Under the pieces are notes generated by a model. The model had not been told where the DNA came from, ran no database searches, and saw only the letters and a program-made list of their open reading frames with translations. Of a DNA stretch of 64,000 bases, positions 49,222-59,255 are shown one piece after another; the stretch's first letter is position 1; every line of letters starts with the position of its first letter. The translations under genes were made by a program, and so were the position numbers. Source of the stretch: Ferroplasma sp. (GTDB taxonomy: Archaea > Thermoplasmatota > Thermoplasmata > Thermoplasmatales > Thermoplasmataceae); the NCBI RefSeq assembly GCF_031200575.1, contig NZ_CP133597.1, positions 1 to 64,000 of the forward strand. Direction: 5' to 3'.

Positions 49222-50967
49222 TTATTTCTGACCTGCAGTGGACACATCCTCCTCGGGTATGTACTGTGTTCCAGAGTCTATTATATCCCTTATCTCATCA
49301 GTCTTATATCCAGATCTTATGGATATCAGATAGAATATTATGGCAACTATTATTACAACCACGAAATCATAGGGGTATGGTATTGTATTTGTCCCACCGT
49401 AGTCTCCTTCGCCCAGATATGATAGGAGCGTAAGCACCAGTATGAATGCAGGGACCCACCAGCCGGCCTTTATATTAACTTTCGTAAATACATTTTCAAC
49501 TTTATGGGATGCCAGTATTATAAGGTATATAACTATTCCAAGGAATATGGCTATTGCAAGGTAGGGTATTGTTGGCCATCCTGACCAGTAGACAATCAGC
49601 GTTGCACCTACAAATGCTATGGGTGCAAGTATTTTTGCATAGGGAAGGGTAAATGGCCTTTTTAGCTCATCAGCCTCCTTCCTGAACACCATAAGGGCAG
49701 AACCTCCAACAATATATGTGAATGCAGTTGCGCCTGTTATAAGACTTACCAGTGCATACCAGCTGGGGAATGGAGCCAGGAATATCAATCCTATGATTAC
49801 AGAAATTATAATGGGCAGAACCGGAACCCTTGTTTTCTTGCTAACGTAGGAAAGCTGTTTTGGGAAGTACCCAATTTCGGATAACCCGAAGAGGGTTCTT
49901 GTGGATGTTCCTGCATAGACATTAAGCGTTCCTGCTGGTGATACGTAAGCATCGGCATATAGCACATATGTCAGCACAACAAGTGCGAATATCCCGGATG
50001 TTTTTGCCAGAAATGCAAATGGTGCGGCTACAACTCCGGATGCATATGCTGACGGGGAGCTTGATACAAGTCCAAACCAGCCTCCCGCTGCAGCAAGTTT
50101 AGTAGGGTTTATAGCCCCGATGAAGACCACCTGAAGCAGAACATATACAACTATTCCAGTTAACACCGAAAATACTGTGGCACGGGGTATTGATTTCTGA
50201 GGTGTTTTCGCCTCGCCTCCGTAATCCAGAGCCTGCCTGAATCCCAGAAATGAGAACACTATACCATCAGTAGACACGGCCTCGAATATTGTTGCAGTAT
50301 TGTTTCCTGGAAGGAAACCACCCAGAGCAGGAGTGGTGAAATTGGGTGTGTGGAATACCAGGAATGCAAGCATAACAATGGTTATGGACGGAATTATAAG
50401 TTTCCACCACGTCATTCCTGTATTTGTCTTTCCCATGATCCTGACACCTGCGTAGTTCAGTGCGAAGAAGGCAACTATGAGTATCCCTGCAAGTACTATT
50501 CCCAGGCCCGTTAGAAGTGCAACTGTTGAAGAGGGGTCCAGTGGATTTGGAGCACTGTAAGATAAACCCTTCACATATGAACTTGCGTAGGTTATTACAG
50601 CCTCTGCCTCTACTGCGGGAACGGATACAGCTGAAAGGAAATATGTCCATCCGAAGAATAGCCCCGCAACCCCTCCATGGGAGTAATGACCGTACCTACT
50701 AATTGCACCGGTTCTCGGTATCATACCACCAAGCTCAGCATAAACCAGAGCTATGAATAAAACAAGCACACCACCTATAAGCCACGAGAGTATAGCGGCA
50801 GGCCCAGTTGTTGCTGCTGAAGCAGCTGCTGCGAACAACCATCCTGATCCGATTATCCCGCCGAGACTCAAAAAATAGAGATCCCATGTGGTTAAAGCCT
50901 TTTTTAATTTTCTGTCCTAGCTTTTACTATTAGCTATAACATCTTTTTCTGATTCAAAATCAGCCAT
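49222..50967 (-). pseudogene. APC amino acid permease with in-frame amber codon near the N-terminus
   Basis: The coding frame begins at ATG 50967 (MADFESEKDVIANSKS), hits TAG at 50917-50919, and then continues without interruption as DRKLKKALTTWDLYFLSLGG and IIGSGWLFAAA to the stop at 49222. Helix 1 with its LGGIIGSG motif, the helix 6 region (FSFLGFRQALDYGGEAKTPQKS) and about 12-14 helices identify an APC permease. A TATA-like stretch about 25 nt before ATG 50967 supports that start. The only downstream in-frame start, TTG 50871, would remove most of the first helix. It is either a nonsense mutant, a read-through gene, or a base error. Confidence 0.8.
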
Positions 50968-50983
50968 ATGTGAATATATAGCA

Positions 50984-50998
50984 GATATATTTAAATTT
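50984..50998 (-). promoter_or_regulatory. TATA region of the APC permease gene
   Basis: On the minus strand AAATTTAAATATATC lies about 25 nt before the ATG at 50967, the spacing of a leaderless archaeal promoter. This is why the upstream ATG, and not the later TTG, is taken as the original start. Confidence 0.5.
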
Positions 50999-51139
50999 TT
51001 CTTAACAGATATCAGATATATACGTAGTAAAGTATGTATTTCACGAAATTTTTTCATAAATCTATTTTCTGATATGCCTAGAAAACCTGTTCATAATTGA
51101 TTATATTTATATGAGTGGATATGATTATGTAGTATACAT

Positions 51140-51472
51140 ATGGTTGATAAAGAAGATGACAATGGAGAAAATATTACGAGGGTTATTACGCCCAATAAGA
51201 GAAAGGGAGAGATATACGGCATAGTTGAAAAATTATCCGGGGCCTCCAGGCTAACAGTTATGTGCGAAGATGGTTCCACAAGAAACTGCAGAATACCGGG
51301 AAAAATGAAAAAAAGAATGTGGATAAGGGAGGGTGACCTTGTCATAGTAAAGCCCTGGGATTTCCAGGATGAAAAGGGCGATATAGTATATAGATATACC
51401 AGAACCCAGGCAATGTACCTGAGCAGGAACAGGATGCTGCCGGAAATAATAGATGTATTCAATGAACGATAA
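51140..51472 (+). CDS. eif1A: Translation initiation factor aIF1A
   Basis: The 110-aa protein has a short charged N-terminal tail and one OB fold: EIYGIVEKLSGASRLTVMCEDG, RNCRIPGKMKKRMWIREGDLVIV and a C-terminal RYTRTQAMYL. It binds the ribosomal A site during initiation. TATA-like TTATATTTATA is about 30 nt upstream. The RIO1 kinase gene starts within the last codons of this gene, and the KH protein Dim2 follows, a well-known archaeal run for initiation and 16S rRNA maturation. Confidence 0.96.
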   Translation: MVDKEDDNGENITRVITPNKRKGEIYGIVEKLSGASRLTVMCEDGSTRNCRIPGKMKKRMWIREGDLVIVKPWDFQDEKGDIVYRYTRTQAMYLSRNRMLPEIIDVFNER

Positions 51473-52226
51473 AAGTGCACTGAAGCAGTTAATTGAATCG
51501 GATGAGTTTTCAAACAGACTAAATCTTGATAGAAAAACCTATGGGCTAGTATTTGATAGAAGGACACTTAATGCAATTTATGAAGTTATAAAAAAATATG
51601 AGATCGATTATATTGACTTTCCCATATCAAGTGGTAAAGAGTCCCTCATCTTCAATGTCAGGCTTAAAAGCAGGCAAACAAGGGCATTAAAGATATATAA
51701 AATGTCAACGTTAAAATTTTCCAATACCATGGAATACATAAAAGGTGATTACAGATTTGATAAGGAGAGGATAAACAGATCAAATGTTGTATATGTATGG
51801 GCACAGAAAGAATATACAAATCTTGAAAGCCTCAGGGAAGTGGGTATAAATGCTCCAAAACCCTATGGTTTTTATAGAAATATACTTCTCATGTCATATC
51901 TTGGGACTTCCAGGGGGCCTGCACCGCAGATAAGGGATCTACAGGAAGGTTTTAATGATATATATGAGAAGCTCAGAAAGTCTATGTGGCTTATGTACAA
52001 TAAAGCCGGGATAGTCCACGCAGATCTCAGTGAGTATAACATACTTTATTACAGGAAAAACCCGTACATTATAGATGTTGGGCAGTCTGTTTCAGTCAAG
52101 CACCCAATGGCAGAAACATTTCTTGAAAGGGATATCAAAAATATAGTTTCATTCTTTTCAAAGAAAGGTGTAAACTGCAGCATAGACGAATTATATAATC
52201 ATATTAAAGGTGGTATAATTGCTTGA
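51462..52226 (+). CDS. rio1: RIO1-type atypical protein kinase
   Basis: The ATPase/kinase RIO1 takes part in late small-subunit maturation. Of about 254 residues, the ATP-binding segment is ISSGKESLIFNV, the invariant lysine is in ALKIYK, the catalytic loop is VHADLSEYNIL and the metal-binding motif is YIIDVGQSVSVKHP. The ATG at 51462 overlaps aIF1A by 11 nt; ATG 51453 would give three additional residues. It overlaps Dim2 at its 3' end by 8 nt, so the three genes are likely one operon. Confidence 0.93.
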   Translation: MNDKSALKQLIESDEFSNRLNLDRKTYGLVFDRRTLNAIYEVIKKYEIDYIDFPISSGKESLIFNVRLKSRQTRALKIYKMSTLKFSNTMEYIKGDYRFDKERINRSNVVYVWAQKEYTNLESLREVGINAPKPYGFYRNILLMSYLGTSRGPAPQIRDLQEGFNDIYEKLRKSMWLMYNKAGIVHADLSEYNILYYRKNPYIIDVGQSVSVKHPMAETFLERDIKNIVSFFSKKGVNCSIDELYNHIKGGIIA

Positions 52227-52776
52227 TATAGGTAGTATTAAAATACCGTTTTCCAGGATAGGAGTTTTGATCGGTAAGGAAGGATCCGTAAAGGCGAAGA
52301 TAGAGGAAGAGGGAAAGGTAAAATTAGAAATTGATTCTGAAAATGCCACAGTTACAGTTTACCAGAAAAATGACCCATTGAAGGCATTGATGGCCATGAA
52401 TGCTGTACAGGCTATTGGCCGCGGATTTAATCCTGATAAAGCCATGTTTCTGTTCGATGACAGCATCCAGCTTATAGTTATATCAATTAAAGAATTTGTT
52501 AAAAAAGACACAAAAAGAATAAATGAGATCAGGGGGAGGCTTATAGGCAAGGACGGCCACACCAGGGAAATTATAGAGGATCTTACAGGCACATATATAT
52601 CCATAAGCGGTAACACTGTTTCTATCATAGGAGATTTTATATCCATACAGTATGCAAGGGAGGCAGTTAATATGATACTTCAGGGAAGAAAACATAAGAC
52701 AGTTTATGCATATCTGGAGAAGAATTCTGGGGAATTAAAGTTCAGAAAAATGGAAGAAAGCTTTGGCGGTACATAA
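52219..52776 (+). CDS. KH-domain rRNA-processing protein Dim2/PNO1
   Basis: A 185-aa protein with two KH units: IPFSRIGVLIGKEGSVKAKI (GKEG loop) and RINEIRGRLIGKDGHTREII (GKDG loop). It binds the 3' region of 16S rRNA and partners with RIO kinase and the Nob1 nuclease in pre-rRNA processing. The TTG at 52219 is used as start, with GGTGG just before it; no ATG is available at a suitable place. It is the last gene of the aIF1A-rio1-dim2 run and is followed by initiator tRNA-Met. Confidence 0.9.
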   Translation: MLDIGSIKIPFSRIGVLIGKEGSVKAKIEEEGKVKLEIDSENATVTVYQKNDPLKALMAMNAVQAIGRGFNPDKAMFLFDDSIQLIVISIKEFVKKDTKRINEIRGRLIGKDGHTREIIEDLTGTYISISGNTVSIIGDFISIQYAREAVNMILQGRKHKTVYAYLEKNSGELKFRKMEESFGGT

Positions 52777-52819
52777 AAAACCGTTAAAGTTTATATCCCT
52801 TTTAGCAATATACTATTAT

Positions 52820-52894
52820 AGCGGGGTAGGGTAGTCAGGAGATCCCGACGGGCTCATAACCCGTAGATCAATGGTTCAAATCCATTCCCCGCTA
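52820..52894 (+). tRNA. Initiator tRNA-Met (CAT)
   Basis: Acceptor AGCGGGG/CCCCGCT begins with an A1-U72 pair and the anticodon stem ACGGG/CCCGT has the three G-C pairs typical of initiator tRNA, around loop CTCATAA (CAT). A73 follows directly before the stop codon of the convergent hemD gene. Confidence 0.93.
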
Positions 52895-53596
52895 CTAACA
52901 GTTTTCATTATCTATGTATTTTATTGTTGAATCAAAATCAGAGTTGCCTGTAAAGGAAACATCGTATCCATACTTTTGAAGAGTTTTCTCTGTTACTTTT
53001 CCGATGGCATATATGTTTTTAGTAATTTTAGCATCCCCCAGCACTTCATGGAATATTTCAGCCTCCATTGATGATGTTAGCAGTATGCCCCTGCAATCTT
53101 TATCCATAAACAGCTCTTTTATTCCATTATTTTCAAGTTTCACAACGTTATATATATGGTACTCCGTGAAATTTGCATTTCTTTGTTTAAGCCAGTCATT
53201 GATAATATTATTAGATTCATTACTGCGAAATAGGGCTATTCTAAAATTAAGATAATTTTCCAGCATGGTTATAACGCCATAGGAATTTCTGGCCGCCGGA
53301 ACAGAAACATCTCCGGTATATTTTTTAATTTCATCTGCAGTTTTATCACCAATAGCAATAATATGGGGACTATCCGTATATTTATAATAGTATTTAAAAA
53401 ATTCAGATGCCCCAACAGAACTGGTGATAACAATAATTCCTGGCCTATTTTGAATCATATCCTGGATAATCTCCTCCTGCGGCCCATTCCTTACGATCTT
53501 CGTAAGTGGTACGTTTTTTATTGATATGCATCGGGTATCCATGGGTTTAAACTTTCCCTCAGGCCTTGTTGTTATAATATAATTAGAAGTACCCAT
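52895..53596 (-). CDS. hemD: Uroporphyrinogen-III synthase
   Basis: HemD closes hydroxymethylbilane with ring D inversion. The 233-aa protein shows weak but consistent family signs: [10 protein letters not shown] at the start, GIIVITSSVGASEFF, IIAIGDKTADEIKKY and ILLTSSMEAEIFHEVL with IYAIGKVTEKTLQKYG in the second half. HemD sequences diverge strongly, so the position after hemC (14-nt overlap) is the main support. Its stop codon touches the 3' end of tRNA-Met, on the opposite strand. Confidence 0.85.
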   Translation of the reverse strand: MGTSNYIITTRPEGKFKPMDTRCISIKNVPLTKIVRNGPQEEIIQDMIQNRPGIIVITSSVGASEFFKYYYKYTDSPHIIAIGDKTADEIKKYTGDVSVPAARNSYGVITMLENYLNFRIALFRSNESNNIINDWLKQRNANFTEYHIYNVVKLENNGIKELFMDKDCRGILLTSSMEAEIFHEVLGDAKITKNIYAIGKVTEKTLQKYGYDVSFTGNSDFDSTIKYIDNENC

Positions 53597-54440
53597 ATCC
53601 GGCTATCGCCTCCCTTATCCTCTCCGTTATTGATTCCATATTTGTTCCATTGAAATTAAGGTCAGTGTATTCATCAGATTTCAATGAATAAAAGCGGGTT
53701 TTAACTGCACCGCCCTCAGAAAGTATTCCTGCAGGCATGGAGCACCCAAGGTTGAGTTTCTTAACTATATATCTTTCATTTTCCATATCACTGTATGTTT
53801 CTTTGTGGTTAATACTTCTTGCTATGTCAGATGATTCTGAATCCTTACTGCCAACTATGGCTATTATTCCCTGATTCGGCGCAGGCAGGAACTGATCCTC
53901 AGATAACTCGAAATGCTCCATGTCAAGCTTCATCCGATTGTATGCAGCCTTAGCTATAATTATTCCGGAGTAGTTGCCTGACATGTATTTATATACCCTG
54001 GTATCGATATTTCCCCTTATATCCGATATTTGCACATGTGCATTCACGGTTTTTGCCTGCCTAATTCTTCTCATACTGGATGTGCCAAGTTTATCAGCGT
54101 CCTTCATTTCCTCCAGTGGGGTATTTGATATTAACACGTCCCTGTAATCTTCCCTTTTAAGAACTGCACTTATTTCAAGTGAATCAGCCATGGTGGATGG
54201 AATATCCTTGGCACTATGAACAGCCAGGTCTATTTCCCCTTTAACTACCCTCTCATTGAGCTCATCAACAAAAACTCCTGTAGATGACATCCTGTACAGG
54301 GGAATGTTCCTATTAGAATCACCTCTTGATGTAAATTTTTTTATTTTCACATCGTATCCGGCCAGTTCCAGGGCGACCTTTACGCTTTCTGCCTGAATAA
54401 GCGCAAGCTCGCTGTCTCTTGTTCCCAGTATTATAGACAT
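53583..54440 (-). CDS. hemC: Porphobilinogen deaminase
   Basis: HemC polymerises four porphobilinogens to hydroxymethylbilane. The 285-aa protein starts with [18 protein letters not shown], and has [12 protein letters not shown], the substrate-binding [13 protein letters not shown] region, [12 protein letters not shown] and the cofactor-carrying cysteine in [10 protein letters not shown]. It overlaps hemL by 10 nt and hemD by 14 nt, which makes hemL-hemC-hemD one operon. hemA and hemB are not seen in the window. Confidence 0.95.
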   Translation of the reverse strand: MSIILGTRDSELALIQAESVKVALELAGYDVKIKKFTSRGDSNRNIPLYRMSSTGVFVDELNERVVKGEIDLAVHSAKDIPSTMADSLEISAVLKREDYRDVLISNTPLEEMKDADKLGTSSMRRIRQAKTVNAHVQISDIRGNIDTRVYKYMSGNYSGIIIAKAAYNRMKLDMEHFELSEDQFLPAPNQGIIAIVGSKDSESSDIARSINHKETYSDMENERYIVKKLNLGCSMPAGILSEGGAVKTRFYSLKSDEYTDLNFNGTNMESITERIREAIAGYGYF

Positions 54441-55693
54441 TTTAACACCGCGGACATGGCATCTACAGTTGCCTGGAAATCATTCTCATTGTGCGCAAAG
54501 CTTATAAATTCTGTTTCAAACTGGCTGGGTGGGAAGAAAATTCCCTTTTCCAGAAGACCGTGGAACATTTTATTAAATTTAGCTGTATCTGACTGGGTTG
54601 CTGTACTGTAATCTGTAACATTTTTTTTGTTGAAAAATATCTGGAACATTGAATAGCATCTATTTACCACAGCATTTATTCCATATTCACTGATCATTGA
54701 ATTTAATTCTTTCTCAAGTCTTTCCGCGTAGCCATTTATCTGTGAATAATCCTTTGTCTTTAATATATCCAGTGTCGCCACTCCTGCTGCCATGGTAAGG
54801 GGATTGCCGGAAAAGGTACCTGCTTCATATACATTTCCTGCCGGGGCAATTTTCTCCATTACATCGCTCCTTCCGCCGAACATTCCAACTGGGGCACCTC
54901 CACCGATTATTTTGCCCATAGTTGTAATATCTGGCTTTATTCCTATTATATCCTGGTATCCACTGAAGGCAAATCTGAATCCTGTGATAACCTCATCAAA
55001 TATCAGCAGGGATGAGTATTTTTCAGTTATTTCCCTGAGAGATTTTAAAAAATCCTTCTTCGGATTGACAACGCCGATATTCCCAAGAACCGGTTCTGTA
55101 ATTACTGCGGCTATTTCATTTCCATATTCCCTGAACAATTTTTCTATGCTTTCAGTATCATTATACTGCCCAACAAGAACTGTTCTGGAGACCTCCTCTG
55201 GAACCCCGGAAGACGATGGGACACCGAAGGTCATTGTTCCACTTCCGGACTTTATAAGGGCATAGTCATGGGCACCATGGTATCCGCCCTCCATTTTCAG
55301 GATGTATTTTCTCCCTGTAAATCCCCTGGCTACCCTTATCGCATGCATTGTTGCCTCTGTTCCAGAGTTAGTAAAGCGAAGCATATCTATAGATTTAACA
55401 GCGTTTTTTATTTTTTTGCCCAATTTAATTTCGTTTTCACTAAGGGATCCGAACAGGATACCTCGATCTACCTGCTCTTTTATTTTCATTCCCACCTCAG
55501 GATTTGCATGGCCCAGTATCATGGGACCAAAACCCATTGAGTAATCTATGTATTCTTTACCATTAACGTCTATGGCCCGGGAGCCCCTGGCCTGCTGAAA
55601 CATTACGGGCTCTGGTGAATAGTATCTAACGGGGGAATTTACACCCATCGGGAATATATCCATCGCCTCTTTGAATAAATTTGATGATCTCAT
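54431..55693 (-). CDS. hemL: Glutamate-1-semialdehyde 2,1-aminomutase
   Basis: A PLP enzyme of 420 aa that makes 5-aminolevulinate. Motifs in order: [16 protein letters not shown] at the start, [41 protein letters not shown] and the PLP-binding lysine in [18 protein letters not shown]. It leads the heme operon. Glutamyl-tRNA reductase, the preceding step, must be encoded elsewhere. Heme serves the respiratory chain, for which heme O synthase is encoded at 33 kb. Confidence 0.95.
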   Translation of the reverse strand: MRSSNLFKEAMDIFPMGVNSPVRYYSPEPVMFQQARGSRAIDVNGKEYIDYSMGFGPMILGHANPEVGMKIKEQVDRGILFGSLSENEIKLGKKIKNAVKSIDMLRFTNSGTEATMHAIRVARGFTGRKYILKMEGGYHGAHDYALIKSGSGTMTFGVPSSSGVPEEVSRTVLVGQYNDTESIEKLFREYGNEIAAVITEPVLGNIGVVNPKKDFLKSLREITEKYSSLLIFDEVITGFRFAFSGYQDIIGIKPDITTMGKIIGGGAPVGMFGGRSDVMEKIAPAGNVYEAGTFSGNPLTMAAGVATLDILKTKDYSQINGYAERLEKELNSMISEYGINAVVNRCYSMFQIFFNKKNVTDYSTATQSDTAKFNKMFHGLLEKGIFFPPSQFETEFISFAHNENDFQATVDAMSAVLKCL

Positions 55694-56078
55694 TATTCTA
55701 CATCAGTTTTAAGGATTTATCTTTTTGTTTATCATCGTACAAGTATTTAATTGTGGTATTTTATTGCTTAATGACCTTCCTGCATACCAACATTGCCGGC
55801 GTGGTGTAATCTAAAAATGGCTATTCATCTCATTAGTTTAATTACGTATTTACCATTATATCTTATTAAAATTGATAAATATGGAAAAATATTCTGGGGT
55901 TTTTAGTTGTTCATTTTTATTAGAATACTATGGCATAGAAATAAATAAATTTTATATTAGAAATTTTTATAAGAATAGGCTGGAAAATTAGGCAATAACA
56001 AATTTAATTTAAAAAATTATTTTCGATGTATGACAAGCTGATAAACAATATTTATATGTGTCTTTCATATCACGTGTT
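55694..56078. other. Intergenic region, about 385 bp, with one doubtful short frame
   Basis: AT-rich DNA between hemL and the DUF4870 gene. It holds TATA-like sequences for both flanking genes (TTTATATG near 56051 for the right-hand one). An ATG at 55881 opens a 36-codon frame (MEKYSGVFSCSFLLEYYGIE and so on, stop 55989-55991), which has no clear ribosome-binding site and may be chance or a remnant. I see no RNA gene. Confidence 0.4.
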
Positions 56079-56426
56079 ATGTCAGACAATAATGAAAATT
56101 CCATTATGTATGTGATCGCATACCTTATACCAATTTTAACCGGGATATTTGTGTATATTACATCTGATAAAAATCAACGATTAAGGTTTCATGCAGTTCA
56201 GGCCATAATTCTGGGTATAGTTATGATAGTAGTTGATATTATATTTTATATAATAGCAATACTCCTACTACCATTATTCCCCATATTCTATTTGGGTGAC
56301 ATTATTGATGTATTCATATGGATTTATGGACTTTATGTCGGTTATAAAGGTTCGCTTGGAACAGATATACGCATACCATATATAGGAGACTATGCTGCCA
56401 ATATGGCTGGGATCTCAAAAGATTAA
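56079..56426 (+). CDS. Small membrane protein, DUF4870-like
   Basis: A 115-residue protein with three to four hydrophobic segments and the pattern SIMYVIAYLIPILTGIFVYI, RLRFHAVQAIILGI, and a terminal IWIYGLYVGYKG. The FHAVQA segment between helices is typical of DUF4870/Tic20-like small membrane proteins of unknown function. The ATG at 56079 is about 25 nt from TTTATATG, supporting a leaderless start over an in-frame GTG at 56058. Confidence 0.7.
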   Translation: MSDNNENSIMYVIAYLIPILTGIFVYITSDKNQRLRFHAVQAIILGIVMIVVDIIFYIIAILLLPLFPIFYLGDIIDVFIWIYGLYVGYKGSLGTDIRIPYIGDYAANMAGISKD

Positions 56427-56570
56427 GTTTACCATATATTTAAATCAATTCCTCCCGAATTGTAAATATTTCATGGAATTTTTAATGTTATTAAACCGGG
56501 AGTTCTAATCCGTTATTAGGATGTTTTTGACTGAAATTCCTAAAGAAAATAATAAAATTAGATTCTAAAC

Positions 56571-57599
56571 TTATTCACTTAATTTTTTAGCGAGATATGG
56601 AAGCGACTCTTCGTAGCGTGGTGTATTATAGAAATGCCCACCGTTGAATTCCTGATAGGAATGTTTGATACCCAGTGTTTCCATTTTATCGTGTAATGTA
56701 CGCATTCCCATAAAGAGGCTGTATTCATCTTTTGTTCCAACATCCATATATATTGCCTTCAATTTTTTCAGATTTTCAATCCTAGAATCTATGTTTCTAA
56801 CAGGGTCATATCCAGACCACTTCTTCCAGATATCCTCACGGAACATTCCGGTATCTGTGTCGAATGGTAGTTCTGGTGTGCCATTTTCAGTATCATAGGA
56901 ATAAAATGCAGACATGCCGATTATGTTGAGTGTCCTTATTTCCTCATCCGTTAGATCCTGCTTTCTGGACTTTTCCTCAAGGTAATCATGTACAGAGGTG
57001 CCGTGCAATTCACCATAGGCAACAGGGATATCCGGTATGTACACATATTCGAAACCACTATCCCCAAAATGGTCTGCGAAACCGCTGATAATGTCCGGGT
57101 GATTTGATGCAATAGTGTAAGCCCCGAACCCACCGGAGGATTTCCCGAAGAGCCCAACATTTCCGGTTTTATATTTTTCTGAAATATAGGGTATTATTTC
57201 TTTAATTATGAAGTCTTCATAGTTTCCGGCACCGGGAGAGTTGATGTACTGGTTCACATGATATTTTGTTGAAAAATCAGGGTTTATAATTACAGAGTTT
57301 TCCAGCATATTTTTACTGTAAAGCTTCTTCAAAACCTGGGAGAATCTGTTATTAAGCTTTGGAGTTCCATTCAACCCGGCAAGCTCAATCAAAAGCGGTG
57401 CATCCTTTATTAGCCGGTCAGGATGGAATACAAGTATCTTCCGTTCAACAGGGTCCCCAAGAGGATTTCCTTTCAGTACACTACTATTTATGTTCAGCAG
57501 TTCTGCCTCAAGCGTCATGTATCTTAATTGCACAGGAATACTTACGTTTAACTTTAAAATCAAGAGATGCCGTTGGTTAGAGTTTAATTGCCACACCAT
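56571..57599 (-). CDS. Esterase of the esterase D/S-formylglutathione hydrolase group
   Basis: An alpha/beta hydrolase of 342 aa. GKSSGGFGAYTIA carries the nucleophile serine, KAIYMDVGTKDEYSLF an acid residue, and FNGGHFYNTPRY the histidine. SSVLKGNPLGDPVERKILVFHP is a hallmark of this group of esterases. TATA-like sequence at 57623-57630 supports the ATG at 57599; an ATG at 57518 would correspond to the usual family start and drop 27 residues. The natural substrate is unknown. It is a monocistronic gene divergent from the Taw2-like gene. Confidence 0.8.
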   Translation of the reverse strand: MVWQLNSNQRHLLILKLNVSIPVQLRYMTLEAELLNINSSVLKGNPLGDPVERKILVFHPDRLIKDAPLLIELAGLNGTPKLNNRFSQVLKKLYSKNMLENSVIINPDFSTKYHVNQYINSPGAGNYEDFIIKEIIPYISEKYKTGNVGLFGKSSGGFGAYTIASNHPDIISGFADHFGDSGFEYVYIPDIPVAYGELHGTSVHDYLEEKSRKQDLTDEEIRTLNIIGMSAFYSYDTENGTPELPFDTDTGMFREDIWKKWSGYDPVRNIDSRIENLKKLKAIYMDVGTKDEYSLFMGMRTLHDKMETLGIKHSYQEFNGGHFYNTPRYEESLPYLAKKLSE

Positions 57600-57708
57600 T
57601 ATTTACTAACGCCCGGTAATTGATTATATAGGTTGAAATATGATTGGGTACTTTCACCATATTATCTTAAAGGTAAAAATATTAAATTGCCCGATCTAAT
57701 ATACTTTC

Positions 57709-58686
57709 ATGATAAGGCCGTGCCTGGGAGTCAGTAAATTCAATGCAGATTCTACTATCAAAAAATTACGGGAACAGCATCTGCTAGACAGCCGCTATCA
57801 GATAGAACAAGCTGGGAATACTGTGTATGTGCCATTGATTATGGAGATAGAGAATTCAAAGTATTATGATTTCAGGACCCGAAAAACAGGAATCGATGAC
57901 ATAATAGGAGATATTTCAAGATATGGGGTCGATACCGGTAAATTGTCCTATATAAGACTGGGAAATTCTCTGATTTTTAAGCAAAAGATATCCTATAAAA
58001 CTGCCAGAATATTTTCCCGGATGCCGGGAATAGAAAATATATACTACGAAGCTGGAAAGATTATGGGTGCGAGGAGAAAACCTTCCCTGAGGCTGGTATT
58101 CGGGCCTGGTGGAGATACAACGGTGGTGGAGTACGGAATTAAATACATTATGAACCTCCAGAAGGTTATGTTCTCGCCTGGGAATATCAACACGAGAAGT
58201 AAAATGCGTTCTATCAAACTATCAGGCTACACTGTAATAGATATGTTTTGCGGAATAGGCTATTTTTCCCTGCAGGTTATGAAGAATAGCAGGCCCAAAA
58301 GGATGATATGCTGCGATATTAATCCGGATTCCACATATTACCTTAAACAGAATATTCTTGCCAATAAAATAGCTTACCCGGTGGAGGTTCTAACAGGTGA
58401 TTCACGTACTACTATTCCATTCATTAGTGCAGATTATATAATAATGGGTAATTTCAACAGTCCGTATTTTATAAGTGCCGCACTGATCAGATCACACCCG
58501 GGCACCGAAATATCCATGCATTATCTTGCAACCGCAGAGAACATAGAAAAGCGCGAAAGCAGTATAATGGTGGTGGCCAGGAAGATGGGTTTTCTTTTAA
58601 TGTGCCAATCAAGGCATAATGTGAAGTCTGTTAGCCCCAGCTATATTCATGTAAACTCAATATTTACAGTTGTCCGGGCCATATGA
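57709..58686 (+). CDS. Trm5/Taw2-type tRNA-modifying transferase (wyosine pathway likely)
   Basis: The 325-aa protein has an N-terminal helix region like Trm5/TYW2 (CLGVSKFNADSTIKKLREQ, HLLDSRYQI), then the cofactor-binding part VIDMFCGIGYFSLQVMKNSR, CDINPDSTYYLKQNILAN and MGNFNSPYF. Trm5 proper has a different catalytic loop (NLP-type), so Taw2, which transfers the aminocarboxypropyl group of S-adenosylmethionine to the G37 derivative of tRNA-Phe, is the better fit. The choice between these two homologues is inference. Confidence 0.78.
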   Translation: MIRPCLGVSKFNADSTIKKLREQHLLDSRYQIEQAGNTVYVPLIMEIENSKYYDFRTRKTGIDDIIGDISRYGVDTGKLSYIRLGNSLIFKQKISYKTARIFSRMPGIENIYYEAGKIMGARRKPSLRLVFGPGGDTTVVEYGIKYIMNLQKVMFSPGNINTRSKMRSIKLSGYTVIDMFCGIGYFSLQVMKNSRPKRMICCDINPDSTYYLKQNILANKIAYPVEVLTGDSRTTIPFISADYIIMGNFNSPYFISAALIRSHPGTEISMHYLATAENIEKRESSIMVVARKMGFLLMCQSRHNVKSVSPSYIHVNSIFTVVRAI

Positions 58687-58721
58687 GCAAAAATTAATAA
58701 GGGCTCGAATGATATTATTTA

Positions 58722-59180
58722 ATGCCGAACCGTATGGACATTAATTTTATTGATGCTGTATCGCTTCTGCTGCGGCTCCTCCTCCTTATTGCCTTCGTGG
58801 CGGTGATCCTGCATATGTTCATTGGAATGTATGATACCGTGCTCGGCGCCTTGAGGGACCCAGCATCCACAGAAAGCGCTATTTATAACTTTATTGACAT
58901 TATAGTTGAGGATTCCCTTCTTGCTGTTGTTATATTTGAAATATATGAAAGCATAATACAGTTTTTCCACGGCGAGGGTGACACCATACTTTATATTATA
59001 AATGCAGCCATATCATTTACAACCAGGGAAATAATACTTACTATTTTTGCCGCACACGTATTCAGGCCTGTAGATACCTATGAACTGATGGGATTTTCTG
59101 CGCTTATTCTTGCACTTGCTGGAACAAGGTATCTGTTTATACTTGCAGATAAAAATAAAAAACCGTTAAAAGCTCAATAG
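58722..59180 (+). CDS. PsiE-like membrane protein
   Basis: A 152-aa protein with four hydrophobic helices. The layout (LLLRLLLLIAFVAVILHMFI, then FIDIIVEDSLLAVVIFEIYE, FTTREIILTIFAAHVF, and ILALAGTRYLFILAD) resembles the phosphate-starvation-inducible PsiE family, whose function is not settled. It lies 36 nt after the Taw2-like gene on the same strand and 76 nt before the lsm-rpl37e-purF run. No regulatory signal for phosphate is visible. Confidence 0.65.
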   Translation: MPNRMDINFIDAVSLLLRLLLLIAFVAVILHMFIGMYDTVLGALRDPASTESAIYNFIDIIVEDSLLAVVIFEIYESIIQFFHGEGDTILYIINAAISFTTREIILTIFAAHVFRPVDTYELMGFSALILALAGTRYLFILADKNKKPLKAQ

Positions 59181-59255
59181 GGGCATAAAAGTTATTATAT
59201 TATTTTCTAATCACCATCTTGGATAATGGTAGAACCATTAAACTGGTGATAATAA

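Noticed and set aside
50917-50919. TAG in the permease read as pyrrolysine
   Set aside because: Pyrrolysine is known in methylamine-using methanogens and a few bacteria; nothing in this window supports the pathway, and the codon lies in a non-conserved N-terminal tail.
55794-55835. Possible tRNA 5' half (GCCGGCGTGGTGTAAT)
   Set aside because: No anticodon stem, T arm or matching acceptor strand follows. Chance similarity is more likely.
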